Assembly: GCA_003439945.1 (NCBI GenBank)
Contig: QVRM01005618.1
Span: forward strand, 58,636 to 122,635
From: Dermanyssus gallinae
Lineage: Eukaryota > Arthropoda > Arachnida > Mesostigmata > Dermanyssidae
DNA length: 64,000 nucleotides
Direction of reading: 5' to 3'
This document shows, piece after piece, positions 10,008 through 22,313 of this stretch; within the stretch, counting starts at the first letter, position 1; each line of letters opens with the position of its first letter. Made by a program: the position numbers and the translations under genes. The notes under the pieces were generated by a model, which was not told the origin of the DNA, did not search any database, and was given only the letters and a program-made list of their open reading frames with translations.

Positions 10008-11640
10008 TGTACTAGATATTTTATTGTGTGTGTGTGGACTAGATATTTTATGAACATTTAAAATCAAATCTTAGTACCATATGTCCAGTTTTAACAAGTC
10101 TTTTTAATAAGTGCCTCAGTCAAGGTAAGATACCTGACGAGTGGAGCAAGAGTTTCTTGAACCCAATATATAAGCGGAAGGGAGACGCTACTGACCCGAC
10201 AAATTACCGAGGGATCGCACTGACGAGCACTCTGTACAAAATACTTACATCACTTGTAGTGTCAAGGTTATATAACAGCGCCAAAGAAAAGCTACCCGCT
10301 GAGCAACACGGATTCTTTCCCGGGAGATCAACCGAAGATGCTATTAACCTTCTGCTGAACTATGTGCAACAACGTCGCCAAAGTAAAAAAATGACGTATA
10401 CCGCATTTATAGATTTCAAGACAGCATTTAACTCTGTTCCAAGGGACCGTCTTTTAGAAATCATTCGTAGCCATTTTTTAATATGCGGAGCAATGTACGA
10501 CCTTATCCGGGACATGCTTCACTATAACTACATCATAGTTAAGAACGGAGATCATTATGTCAACGACACCATAACGCAAACGGTAGGATTGGCCCAAGGC
10601 GATCCTGCAAGCCCATTCCTGTTTATAATGTACATAGCAACCCTATCGGATCTTCTACGCGATGCAAAAGCTGCGCACGCCTTCTACGCAGATGACCTAG
10701 TCATCTTTGCCAAGTCGCGTGAACATCTGCAGTATTTCCTAAACATAACAGTTAATTGGTGCAAAGAGAACAGGCTAACAATCAACATAGATAAAACAAA
10801 AGTCCTTCGCTTTAGCCGAGGAGGGGCATACGCCGCAGCCGACCGCCGCATCAAAATTAATGGCATTGCATTGGAGATTGTCAACCACTTTTCTTATCTC
10901 GGCGTTACACTGACACCAAGACTCTCTTTTAGCAGACATGTTGAAAAATTACTAGCGAAGGCGACAGCTACTGTCATGCTTCTCGGTGAACTTCGAGATA
11001 TAGACTTGAAGACAGCGCTAAACATTTTCAGGCTAAAAATTGTCCCTATTATACGACACGGCCTGTCTGCAATAGCACCTTTTCTGACTGTAAGTGATCT
11101 GAAAAGGCTAGACCGTTTAAAGGCACTTTATATCAAGCGCGTACTAGGTCTACCCAAAAACGCCTCTGCTACATTCGCTCTTGAACTATATCGCGAGCGA
11201 ACCCTTACAGAGGACTTTGCCCTAGAGGGACTACCTCTTAGTGAAGCCGTACTCACAGTATATAGGGAGTTTCGGGAGATACGCAACGTGAAGTTTGTGA
11301 CCAATAACTATACGGACGGACCAGCGTTTTGTTCGGACAAATGGAAGAGAGGAGCCCAGAAGAACCGAGCACTAATTTGTCGAGTGACATGGCACGGATA
11401 CCATCACCACATGTGTTTGAGTGGATAGTGTTTTGAGGTCGATGGTTGTGTGTGTAGATTTTGTGGAATTTGTGATATTGATAGATACCATATACTTGTG
11501 TGCACCGAAATAGACACAACGTCACTACAATCTCGTACACACTATATAGGATCAGTGTAGACTTCGCATAACATTAGATGTATACTGCTACCAATATTAT
11601 GGTGAATAAATAAATATGTATTACCATGTTAAATAAAAAA
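10008..11640 (+). mobile_element. 5'-truncated non-LTR retrotransposon in unit 2
   Basis: This is the duplicate of the element at 5119-6734. Its 5' junction differs: the GTGTGTGTACTAGATATTTTAT stretch is partly doubled (10001-10045). The 3' end is TAAATAAAAAAAAACGTGCCGC, so the pure A tail is shorter than in unit 1. The flanking duplication AAACGT(G)CCGC is still visible. Confidence 0.9.
10082..11560 (+). pseudogene. Non-LTR reverse transcriptase, partial, with nonsense codon
   Basis: The frame is uninterrupted across the position where unit 1 has its frameshift, covering the motifs AFIDFKTAFNSV, GLAQGDPASPFLF and FYADDLVIF. It ends early at TAG (11426-11428), where unit 1 reads CAG (Gln). 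After the stop the same frame continues through the Cys/His motif CRFCGICDIDRYHILVC to about 11560. The two duplicates are thus broken by different single mutations, so the last common copy may have had neither. The N-terminal endonuclease part is missing. Confidence 0.9.
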
Positions 11641-12268
11641 AAACGTGCCGCATGTGACACGTCCTCAGAATGCAGACTAGACGGCGACAAATTTATGATC
11701 GCAAAGCGGTCGCTTTTCGACGAAGGCGTGGTCGTCACGACTGCATTAAAAATTAGAGAATAACGAAAGTCGCATTCTGGTAAATACGTCGGGCTAAAAG
11801 GTCAAATGATACATATAAGGATAGGCATACTTTATTATGCAATACATTCCGCGTAAATGCGGCGTCGCCAGACTATGACTTAGTCGGAACTTATCGTCTG
11901 AGAACCGAGACTGAAAGATACGCGAGAATCGCTCGATTCAGTGGGTTCAATGCGAGAGCGCACCAACGCTAAACTTTTCGATACAATAGCGAAAGTTGTG
12001 TACTAAGTGAGTAATCGAAGCGTGCCGGGACGCTGAGGCTAAGTACACGGCGGTGATCGGCCCACATTTAACATCAGAGGCTATCTAATTGTCAGAAAAA
12101 GGTTTAGCTGAGAAAGCAAGTGATATCACGAGCAGAGTGTCACGCCATGAGTCTGAACAATATATGCTGCTCGTTATGACTTTTACTACGAACAGTATAT
12201 AAGCATGAAAGTGCACAGGAATACATAAACTTGAACCATTTACAGTAGTTCCGAATAAACATATTACT

Positions 12269-12379
12269 CTCTGGGCTGACTCTCAACCAAGATTTAACGT
12301 TCATGGGACTGCTTTTTCACATTGCTTCATACACAGGACCCCCATAAATACAAATGTGCAACGGTGGGGCTCGAATCCG
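12269..12379 (-). mobile_element. SINE family A, truncated at unit 2/3 junction
   Basis: Nearly identical to 7360-7470, cut at the same base of the B box. It records the same recombination junction. Confidence 0.75.
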
Positions 12380-12580
12380 CTGTTATGCAGCTATATACAG
12401 TCAAAATTCCCGATGTCCCCCGACGAACCTTTTGCCGCAGCTGGCCGACGATCCTTCTCTCATCATCCGCGTGGCGGCTCTTTCACCTCACTCCGCCACC
12501 GGTACCCCCGCCACCAGAACCCCCGCCACCAGGTGTAATAGCCCCCTCCGCTGCACACACACACAAGTCATCCGTACGCG

Positions 12581-12610
12581 TATAAAACGGCATCACTGTC
12601 ACTGTTCAGA
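12581..12610 (+). promoter_or_regulatory. TATA box and initiator of glycine-rich gene copy 3
   Basis: TATAAAA at 12581-12587 and TTCAGAC at about 12605-12611, with the shortest upstream (CA)n run of the three copies. Confidence 0.7.
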
Positions 12611-12789
12611 CATCAATCTCCGTCAGCGTCGAGACATCTTCAACCAACTGAGAAGTAGAAGGAAGAAGTGCCGAGGACGCCCGAACACCTCTAAAACAAC
12701 AGCAGCAGCAGCCGCAACAACAGCAAGGCTCTACGGCACCAGGAATACAAGTGTAGTACCAGCAAGCAGCAGTCCTCCCCGACGGCAAA

Positions 12790-13056
12790 ATGAAGTTGCT
12801 CATTGCCCTCAGCGTTATTCTGGCCGTGCTCGGCTGTGCTCTGGCCGGCTATGGAGGCGGCTGGAGGGGCGGCTATGGGGGCGGCGGTGGCGGCTGGAGA
12901 GGCGGCTATGGCGGCGGCGGTGGCGGCTGGAGAGGCGGCTATGGAGGCGGCAGCGGCTGGAGGGGCGGCTATGGAGGCGGAAGCGGCTGGAGGGGCGGCT
13001 ATGGGGGCGGCGGAGGCGGCTGGAAGGGCGGCTATGGAGGCGGCTGGCGCGGCTGA
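12790..13056 (+). CDS. Secreted glycine-rich peptide, copy 3, intact
   Basis: The 88-residue ORF is identical in plan to copy 2: signal peptide MKLLIALSVILAVLGCALA, then GGYGGGWRGGYGGGGGGW-type repeats, ending GGYGGGWRG. One extra Gly near the end separates it from copy 2. It keeps the frame lost in copy 1. The mature part has no Cys and is rich in aromatic and Arg residues. Expression from its own TATA box is likely. Role unknown; a structural or antimicrobial secreted peptide is the usual interpretation for such composition. Confidence 0.85.
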   Translation: MKLLIALSVILAVLGCALAGYGGGWRGGYGGGGGGWRGGYGGGGGGWRGGYGGGSGWRGGYGGGSGWRGGYGGGGGGWKGGYGGGWRG

Positions 13057-15482
13057 GCCAACGACGGCCGAGCACAACAAGAAGCCCGTCGTAGCCGGTA
13101 GTCGAACTAACCGCAAGCTAACCTCAGACCTGATCTGACCTCAGAATGGACCGATTGAATGAGTGACCCACCGACAACTGGCTGGTAACGGCCAATCTTA
13201 ATCCAAATCCGGCCAATCTTGGCTGGTAACGGCGCGTCGTCGTCGTCATCATCATCACCATCATCAGCAGCAGCGACTCGACGCAAGACGACGATACGAG
13301 ATTATTTCTGTATATACTGTATACCCGCCATCGTCGTGTTGATGTTGACGCTGACGCTAGCAAGACGAATAACAAGAAGAACAAAGAACAAATATGAAAA
13401 CAACAATATTGCATGATGGTATAAACGACGGACAATGCCGTGACAATGACGACAAGGTTCTTTATTTGGATAGCTAGAGTAGTTAGTTGCAGCAGCGGTA
13501 GTAGCTAGCTGTTAAATATAGGCTAAATCAGTCAAAGTAACCGATCATTGTAGTAAGCGTCAGTAAAGGTATGTATTCGCGTCGAATTAAAATGTTTGCG
13601 GCAGTCTTCCGAAGCAATTGATTTGATTCTGGCGCAATAATTTGATTTAGCGCTTGCTAGGCTTATTCAGAGTAGGACGTAAAAGCAATCTTTTTAAAGC
13701 ACAAAAGCAACCGTTGGAATCTCCGCTCTCTATGTATTCTGTCTAGATCTAGCTCTCACGCGCAGCGGACACTGTTCGGTCTCGTGAGTAGATGCTCCTA
13801 GACTTTGTAGCCAGCAGGTGCGTCGAGTCAGCACAAAATCGACGCGGAATTCGTACGCATTGAGCCAACACTCCAGGTAAAGCTTTGCTTACCCGTAACA
13901 TCGAACAACGCCATCTGTTGCAGTAAAATTTTATGAGATCTCAAGAGGTGAGCAGCGGATTTATTGGCAAGCTTTCTCGCTTTACCTCGCCTAAAGTTTC
14001 TTATAGTAGGACCTCGTCGTGGGATAGCTTAAACAAAGCAGCGTTTGCCGAAAGCTTCAGAGTAAAACTATCAGCAAACGAAAAAAAACGACGAACGAAC
14101 GCCGTCTCGAATCGCTATAGTTTTCATTTATTTGACAAGCAGAGCTGTCAGCAAACACAAATGCTGCTGTTGTTGTCGTTAATGCGATAAAGACGCGATA
14201 AAGCGAAATTTCGAGCGACCATAGAATCGAAAATATCCTAACGATTTTCACTGCTTGAAATCAGCCGATCTCATGGGACGATGGAAGGTCTACTAATATG
14301 GCGCGAACATAATTTTGTACGCGTTTGAATAATTTCACATAATTCCAATTTGGCGTTAGAAATCGGATACAGTACGGATTTCTGTAAACAAGATTTGCGT
14401 TTGCTTTGGACTACGCAGTCGACTGCCGCAGTCGGCACCGGCACTACGGTTCTTAGTAGTTTACATTTTTAAAGCATCTCATTAAGTCGGCGTACCGATC
14501 CGCAAATTATGGTATTTTACCACCTTTTCTGTTTGCTTAATGTGGCATACAATATTTAGGACAGGAGCGCATATTTTAAATTCGAATTGACGTAATAATA
14601 GCAACACCAGTTGCTGCCATTAGAAGCCACCGCCACCGCAGGTAGTTTTAAACAGCTCTCTAACTGGCTTCTCGGCAGCTTCGCTCGAATTAAAAAGTAT
14701 TTGCATTGCCGCACGAGCACGCCGAGGTCTGTCAAGGCGACGAGGTATGACCGTAAGGCGTTGTATATCTTTCAGGCATTGGCAGGTTTCGTTACAAGGT
14801 GTGTGTGCAACACTCTATCTCGAGAGTTGCCCCAAAGATGAAGGAGGAAACGTGCCGCGTATGACGCGTCCTCAAAATGCAGACTAGGCGGCAACATATT
14901 GATGACCGCGAAGCGATCGCTTTTCGACGAAGGGCGTGGTCGTCACGACTGCATTGAAAATTAGACGAAATTACGAAAGTCGCATTCTGATAAATACGTC
15001 GGGCTAAAAGGTCAAATAATACATATAAAGATAGGTATACTTTATTATGCAATAAATTCCGCGTAAATGCGGTGTCGCCAGACTATGACTTAGTCGGAAC
15101 TTATCGTCTGAGAACCGAGACTGAACGATACGCGAGAATCGCTCGATTCAGTGGGTTGAATGAGAGCTCACCAACGCTAAACTTGTTGACACAATAGCGA
15201 AAATTGTGTACTAAGTGAGTAATCGAAGCGTGCCGGGACGCTGAGGCTAAGTACACGGCGGTGATCGGCCCACATTTAACATCAGAGGCTATCTAATTGT
15301 CAGAAGAAGGTCTAGCTGAGAAAGCAAGTGATATCACCAGCAGAGCGCCACGCCATGAGTCTGAACAATATATGCTGCTCGTTATGACATAACCTATAAA
15401 CAGTATAAGTATAAGCATAAAAGTGCACAGGAATACATAAACTTGAACCATCTACAGTAGTTCCGAACAAGCATAATACTTT

Positions 15483-15655
15483 CTGGGCTGACTCTCAGCC
15501 AAGATTTAACGTCCCTGGGACTGCTTTTTTTGCATTGCTTCATACACGGACGGATAAATACAAATGTGCAACGGTGGGGCTCGAATCCGCGCACCTATGT
15601 GTCTTCTCCGGTCGCGAGGCGCGAGACGAATGCACCACGCCACTGGACTCCACAG
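15483..15655 (-). mobile_element. tRNA-derived SINE, family A, longest copy
   Basis: Read on the minus strand the head has an A-box-like TGGCGTGGTGCATTCGTC and a B box GGATTCGAGCCCC, separated by about 50 bp, as in a tRNA. It is followed by a tRNA-unrelated body, TTTGTATTTATCC..GCAATGC..AGCAGTCCC..GGACGTTAAATCTTGGCTGAG. Related copies lie at 7360-7470, 12269-12379, 37341-37412 and 44187-44320, all on the minus strand. The spacing of the boxes and the GTGG run resemble a degraded tRNA. Confidence 0.7.
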
Positions 15656-15848
15656 TTCCGAATACACAAAACTGTTTCATGTGTACCTCTCTCGGGTTGT
15701 CAGCTGTTGACGAAGACAGCCTTGAGTCGTTGACTCAAAACCATCCTGACCACGAGGCTACCCTACAACAAGTGGTGTCTTAGATGTCCCGAAGAAAGTT
15801 AGAGCTGCGCGATAGATGCCACTTGGCGTATTTGAGCCTGTATATATG

Positions 15849-15929
15849 GACGCGACCCAGAGGACTGGACTCGACCCAGAGGACTAGACGCGACCCAGAG
15901 GACTAGACGCGACCCAGAGGACTAGACGT
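15849..15929. repeat. 19-bp minisatellite, four copies
   Basis: GACGCGACCCAGAGGACTA repeats about four times with few changes (one copy has GACTCGACCC). The stretch from here to about 16600 has no recognisable gene. Confidence 0.9.
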
Positions 15930-17072
15930 GTATTTCCTCCTCCGTTTTAGCTGTTCCGCAAGCTGACTTTACAACATATGTAACGGGAGAGCTTGAAGCA
16001 CAATCTGACCCACGAAGGGATATGGTCAGAATTCACACCGATTAAGGCGACTGATCAGCAAAGAGTTGTCGTTTTCCCATGATGCCGGACTTCACAAACC
16101 TAAAAAATGAGTCAGCTACTGCGGCTGCTGCTAAAACGTCTTGCTTGATTATTCAGCTGGTCCGCCAGATTTGACCTGACAACAAGCCGAAAGTCTTCAG
16201 TCTTCCTACACTGACACCCTAAGACGCAAGCACCCTGACCGTAAACATGCAGTCTTCTCGTAGCCTCCCCTCTTATTCTTTTTTTTAATTCTAGTAGCCT
16301 CGCTTCGTAACAATGGTATATGTATGCACACATATATTTGTTGCAAACACGTAACTCTTCTACAGTTCAGCACCGCACAATATCGCGTAGTCCAAATGAT
16401 TCAAAGCAACAAAAAAATAATGATTGTAACAACACCCGATGCCGTTGTGACCGCAGCAAACAATGTGGAATGGAGGCTAGCGTCGCATAAAGCATCTTTC
16501 GTCGTTTGTCTATCGCTCTTGGAAAGTGCAACTGAATTGTGATATTAATGCTTTTATAATTAATGCGAATGTTTTATTTATATAATTTCTCTATGTTAGC
16601 ACTTTGGAGTGGACAATTGTCTCCGCGCGAACGTGTGATCACGGGTTCTCTAACCCAGGGTTAGCCCAGTTTCGCCAGAATCGCCATATCACGGTCGTAG
16701 TAGTTGTTGTTGTTGTAGTAGGATTATTTAACCGAGTCGAATTGTTTCGAAACCATCGATTGTATATCACAGGTTGCAACGACATTGCTGTCGTCTTTGT
16801 TTGATTCCGGAAGCCCACGTTCCGTCGTGTGTGTGTGCGGATGGATGCACCGCTACCCCTTACTAAAACAGGGATGTTGTTGTTGTTGTGGTCTTCAGGG
16901 GCTTTATCCACCGACCCGGTTCGTCCACTGGCATAGTTCGTCCGTTCGTTGTTGTTTTGTTGTCGGCTTCGTGGGAATTTGGAGTTGTCGGCTTCGTGGA
17001 GATTTGCTGTTGTCGTCGTCGCCTGCCGCAAGAGGTCGCCACCGCTGCGGCTAGCGTCACCGACTCCACCAC

Positions 17073-17309
17073 CTACCAGCGACGCCATCCTCCGCCTCCA
17101 TAGCTTCCGCCGTAGCCTCCACGCCAGCCACCCCCGTAACCGCTGCCTCCGCCGTAGCCGCCGCGCCAGCCACCCCCATAGCCGCCCCCGCCGTAGCCGC
17201 CACGCCAGCCGCCCCCATAACCGCCACCCCCGTATCCGCCACGGAAGCCTGCCATGGCGCAGCCAAAGAAGACGGCCATCAGCACGATGAGGGCGACGAG
17301 TGACTTCAT
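17073..17309 (-). CDS. Secreted glycine-rich peptide, diverged fourth family member
   Basis: The 78-residue ORF reads on the minus strand from ATG at 17309. The signal peptide is MKSLVALIVLMAVFFGCAMA, then GFRGGYGGGGYGGGWRGG-type repeats ending GGGGWRRW. The architecture matches the three tandem copies, but the nucleotide sequence and leader peptide differ, so it is an older paralogue in opposite orientation. An in-frame upstream ATG (17363) would add 18 residues before the signal sequence; I prefer 17309 because the hydrophobic stretch then sits at the N-terminus. No Cys is present in the mature part. It has a TATA box about 180 bp upstream. Likely secreted; exact role unknown. Confidence 0.8.
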   Translation of the reverse strand: MKSLVALIVLMAVFFGCAMAGFRGGYGGGGYGGGWRGGYGGGGYGGGWRGGYGGGSGYGGGWRGGYGGSYGGGGWRRW

Positions 17310-17487
17310 GATGGACAACGACGAGTCTAAACGCGAACTCGGTATCACTGCTATGCTGAGCACGCTGGAGATTCGCGCTGCTGCTGGGGGTACTCTGTTG
17401 TGTTGTTGTTGTTGTTGCTGTTATGGCCTGTGTATCTATCTGTCTGCTTGATGTTGTCGGAACACATTTCAGCATGCTTTGCGTTGG

Positions 17488-17497
17488 TCCTTTATAG
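17488..17497 (-). promoter_or_regulatory. TATA box of the minus-strand glycine-rich gene
   Basis: On the minus strand the sequence CTATAAAGGACC lies about 180 bp upstream of the ATG at 17309, a distance similar to that in the tandem copies. Between them is a CAACAACAACA-rich leader (about 17398-17425). Confidence 0.6.
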
Positions 17498-17859
17498 TGG
17501 TCCTCGACGCGCGCTGGTCCCGCGGAACCGGACCGACTCGAGAGGCAGTGGGGGAGAGGAGATTGGGGTAAAAAATTGACAACACCGGCAACGACGAAGA
17601 CGACGGCGGGCAAGGGAAAACAAGACGGATGGATGCAGGATCGTTGTGTTCGTGTGTTGTGACACTACACACGTCGTGTTTGTACATCGCTCAGCCTACG
17701 CTGGCTGAGCGTACATGAGTGGCGATCATGAGCCAGTCTGCAAGTAGTATCCTGTATGTATCTGTACTACATAATTATTTCGTGTCCCACCACTACCACC
17801 GCTTCAACCGCTACCGCCGCCATCATAAATCATGATGCCAAGTAATCGCCGGAACTGAC

Positions 17860-18540
17860 ACAGCAGCAGCAGCAGCGGCAGCAGCTGAAGCAACAAAGGC
17901 GCACTGGTTTTTTGACCTTCACATTGAATTGCTTTGCGCTTGCTGTTGTTGTTGTTGTCGTCGCCATTGTTGCTGTTTTGTTGATTGTTGTCGATGTTGA
18001 CGATACAGTGGTCGTCTAGTTATTGCTGATTGATGTTGATGCTCCTGTTGTTGTTGTTGTTCTCGCTGTTGCTTGTGGTAGTAAATGTGGCGGTGCTGGT
18101 GGTGTCGTTTTTGTCCTATTGTTGTTGTTATGGTTGCTAACGGTGGTGTTGCTTGCGTTTTTGCGTTGTTGTGATATAATTGTTTTCCGTTGTTGTTGTT
18201 GTTGTTGTTGTGCTTGAGATTTTTAGCGGCAGAGGTGGTGGTACGATGAGTAGCGATATTGATATTGTTATTATTAAGGTTGTTGTTGTTGTTCTTGTTG
18301 TTGTTGTTGTTGTTGCTGTTGTTGTTCTTGGTATTGTCGTTGTTGCTGTTGTTGTTCTTGGTATTGTCGTTGTTGCTGCTGTTGTTGTTCTTGTTGTGGT
18401 TGCAGTCTTTTGTGGTAAAGAAGGTGCTAATATTAGTGGTGCTGTAATTATTCATATTGCCGTTGTTGTTGTTGTTATTGTTGTGGCTGCTGTCACCATT
18501 AGCACTTCTCCTGTTGCTGTTGTCGTTGTTTGTTGATTCG
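17860..18540 (-). repeat. CAA/CAG-type trinucleotide tract, 0.6 kb
   Basis: GTTGTTGTT with GCT, GTC and CTT interruptions dominates about 17940-18536. On the minus strand an ORF (18758-17919) reads as Asn runs followed by Gln runs. Its first 90 residues are not low complexity. It could be an exon of an Asn/Gln-rich protein, but no domain or splice evidence supports this, so I treat it as repeat. GC-rich, CpG-rich DNA follows at about 18560-18920, with no gene I can name. Confidence 0.6.
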
Positions 18541-19727
18541 GCACAATAATTCACCGTGTGACCGTCGTTGACCCATCGCCGACGACTTGCGTCCACCAGC
18601 CGACGCCAGTCCGTGCCGCTCTGTGGCCTGTCCCAGAAGAAACGCCTGGCACAATGTGAACCTCCGTCGACGAACCTCTGCCGCAGAATATCCGCAGCCG
18701 CCACCCCCGTTACCCCCGGCCGCACTGGCCGAATCACGACGCGCCAGCAGCAAAACAATCACAGCACGCACTCATTGACGCGCGCTGTGCCGAAGAGAGG
18801 GCGAACGCGACGCGGGGCGATTGATGGCGGGCGGGCAAGCGGGCGGGAGTTGGAGTGGAGAAAACGACAACGACGGACGCTGGCGGCCCGGAAGACGCCG
18901 CTATGTGAAGGCGCCACAGCCAGCGTGTGATGTAAACGCGTCGTGATCGCTCGCTCGTAAGTATGTGCCTTAATACCAGTCAGTATGTAACCAGGCGAGG
19001 CGACTACTTAGTATACGCGGCAGCGCGCTGCACACCAGACATTCCAGGGGATGGTGGCGTTAACTTACTTGTTTGTTTAGACATTTGTTCGTCTTCGTGC
19101 AGCCGCTGGCTGTATTGGCTACTGCTGTACTAACTGTTGTACAGTATCAACTGGCAAGAGCAAATGATAGGAAGTTGTTCTCGTACGTTTGCTCTATATA
19201 ACTACTTGCGCAAGTTCCGCTGTTCTCCGGGTAAACACAGCCGCCACCACCGTCGCTGCGACGGCCAGCGGGACGACCGCAGCACAAGCAGTAAGTAGTA
19301 CTATGGCGTAAAATTGGCTGCAATTTTTGTTGGGATTCTGGGTGTGCGTTATATGGACAAACGAACGTAACTTAACTAAGACGTTTAATTTGTTTCACAA
19401 CTCAGTTGCATGCTACAAGACAGACATGCAAAACAAATGAAGCCTTACAAGCGACGCTAGCTTCTTGTTATTCCCACGTTGAGCGATAGCGGACAGGCGC
19501 CGCTGAGACGTCTGACAGTTCATTACGTGGTACTTAGCGCAGAATTGGTAAGTCTGGCCACCAGCGAAAACGGGAGCGAAGCATACAAGGTAGTGATGGC
19601 CGTGCACGATGTGTATTGTGTATACGTGACGACTAGAGCATGCGGCTTCCTCCTAAAGGTATCGAGAGAGATAGGGAGAGCTGAAAAGAGCTGGAATGGT
19701 TCGATAGTTGGTGACCTCTATCCGACT

Positions 19728-19991
19728 CTACATAGTTGTTGCCACCGTCAGCCTACAGCCGGCGAGCAAGTGTATAACGCGACTCCTCGCCGTTCGCAGA
19801 AGACAGACAACCCAACCCGTTTCATATATGAGGATGTAACTCAGCATTGGCACAATCTTTAGCTCGAACATTTGCAGAGTAACACGCAGTGATAGTGTCC
19901 GAATGGACCTCATCGTAGCTTTTATCAATGAGTTCTTGCGAATGCACTGTTCAGCACACAGTCTCTCTACTGTGTAGCCCAATGGTTGCAA
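19728..19991 (-). pseudogene. Fragment of a non-LTR reverse transcriptase
   Basis: The minus-strand frame contains RTLSLRVTLQMFELKIVPML, which lines up with RDIDLKTALNIFRLKIVPII of the reverse transcriptases in units 1 and 2, in the thumb region after the YADD motif. It is an old fragment with stops on both sides. The stretch from about 20000 to 21810 has no feature I can support. Confidence 0.55.
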
Positions 19992-21813
19992 AGATGAGAG
20001 CTAGCACAGGAATATAGACGCCTATATCGAATAGGGGGAGGCGGTATCGTAGACGACGTGGTTTTATCATTTAATGAGCATGCTATGCAAGACGACAGTT
20101 ACTGAACCGCATAGGCAGGCAAACTTGAGTGTCTTTATGATTAGCAAATGTATCTTTAATACCGCCTGTCGCCAATTATCTCTATAGGAAAAGGTAAGTA
20201 CAATTTCTTACGACGCTGTGAGCAAGTCTGCGCCTTTATGTGAGATGCTGTCAACATAATCATGTGCCACAAGTAACCAACATGTTTTTCAATTAACGTC
20301 GGAACGGAGATATGACTAGATATGACGTTTAGCATTTGTAAAGAAAAACCGGTGCTTTTTAGTGGAATTTGCAAAACTGGTGGAGTTTTTTACCAGGTTC
20401 ATATGAAAATACGCCATACGTCCGTATGCCTAGTATACGTATGTTTACATGACCAGGTAATACAATTTCTGCCACCTGGTCGGACCTCATAAGACCACAC
20501 CAGATTGCGTAACCCCTTTGGCCCTGTTTGTAGAAAGCGGCATTTGAGCGGGCGGGAGCTGTAGCTTCGGGTGTCCGTATTTTGAGGGTGGGTCAATCCG
20601 TCGACGACCTTTCATTTGTTCTCTTTAGGGAGAGAATTTTCGCCATTTAGAGGCAAGATGGCCCCGTCCGCTGCTTTGCGTGTTTCCTTATGTTAGTATA
20701 TTTGCTGCTCGGCTCGTCGGCATGATGAGCTGATACCTTACCTCGGAAGCTCTCGAGCCCAGCAACTGGGCTTCGCAAAACCGGACGGCATAGAGACAGC
20801 AATCCACGCGATAATCTTCTTTCTTGGCCCACCCACCTTCACTCGTCCTTCATCGTCTTTCTTTACTATATTTTGACTATAAAAATTACATTTTGACAGA
20901 GTGATTGCCGCTTCATGACTAACTATGATATCGAGATTTCCGCTCATCAACATGCACTAAAACTAACGACAAATGCCAAGTTCTGTTCCAGATACCGAAC
21001 GGGGGCGTCAAGATACCCGACGCAGAAGCTCTGCCTCATTTTACGGTAACATCATCGATGTACAAGTTAGCGTATGCATTAAAAACAATCTCCTTATAAA
21101 ATGTTCAGTTCTAGTTCAGCCGATGCTTAGTCGAATATTACGTATGTATGACCCTTAAGCTCACTTTGTCGCGACAAGCAGTCCTTCTCGGCCAAGCTCA
21201 CCGTAGTGGAACAACTGTCAGAGAAACCAGAACTTCAGGAACTGTAAATTGCAAAGGACCACAAAAACGCACCTAATCCCTGTCCGGATGTTCGAGCTAT
21301 CTTGTCCAGGAGCCAGCGCCGGGCTCTAAGCAGAAAATAGCTACCATATATAACGTAATGGCACTCCTAATAAAGGCCCGAGGTCGCTTAGGTAACGCTT
21401 GCTTGTAGGACGGGTCATAAGAACCCGTCAAGGCATAATTTTAGAAAATGACCATCACTGTCCGGAAGTAGCGTTTTATCGGCAGTTTCCGTTTATAAAT
21501 TCGTTCGCATGCATAGGCAGTGCTTTATAACCCATCGTACAAGTAATATAAGGATAAGGGTCCTCATAATACTCCACGTGCGCGTCGTGACAGGTATACA
21601 GACAGACACCACGCAGTGAACGTATAGAGTACACCCGCTATCGCGGTATGGGCTAAATCAGTAAATACAACTTCAATGAAACTGACAATACAGGCCTTGC
21701 AATTGAGTCACCGCACTTATATTTTAGGACGTTTAAGCGCTGTACACAGCCGATTAGACGGGCTTCTGCTATGTTTTGATTAAGCAAATTTTAATTGTGA
21801 GTTTCAACATTGG

Positions 21814-21814
<1 letters not shown>

Positions 21815-21884
<70 letters not shown>
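21815..21884. repeat. (AT)n microsatellite
   Basis: About 70 bp of AT with one TTT interruption. Confidence 0.95.
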
Positions 21885-21886
<2 letters not shown>

Positions 21887-22313
21887 CAGACGTCATTTGT
21901 CGATTTAAGCGCTAGAGCAACGTAGAGCAAATGTTGGAGCCCATTTTTAGGTGTGTCTAACTTTTACCCGGACACGACAGGGGCAAAACGAAACATCGGC
22001 TACATCGCCCATACCGGTAATCTATACCCGTTTCTGTGACTACTAGATATGAATTTATTGGTATTATTATTGTTTTTATGGGAAATATTGTTATCCATCC
22101 TGTTTGTTGCGGTTGCAGTTGTTTTTGCCGTCGTTCAGTTTTTCTCGATAATGCTCCCTTTGTCGTTGTTGTTGTTGTTGTTGGTTAGGCCATTTATGAT
22201 GGAGTGTTGGAGTAAATATCTCGTTTAAATGAATCGTATGTTATCGGATTTTGTCGGATTATGTTTGTTATTAACGATGGAATCTAAAAAAAGCGTACGT
22301 TTTTGACATTTAT

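Larger units (their letters stand above)
7471..12379. repeat. Tandem segmental duplication, unit 2
   Basis: A 4.9-kb unit with the same content and order as unit 1: peptide gene, conserved non-coding DNA, 41-bp insertion, truncated retrotransposon and truncated SINE (about 12269-12379). It ends at CTCGAATCCG, and unit 3 begins with CTGTTATGCA. Confidence 0.95.
12380..15590. repeat. Tandem segmental duplication, unit 3, without the retrotransposon
   Basis: The unit begins with CTGTTATGCAGCTATATACAG and carries the peptide gene and the conserved non-coding DNA. It lacks both the 41-bp insertion (site at about 14768-14778) and the retrotransposon (empty site at about 14848). It diverges more from units 1 and 2 beyond about 13240. 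At 15590 the SINE sequence continues past the point where it is cut in the other units, so unit 3 holds the original right-hand flank. Confidence 0.9.
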
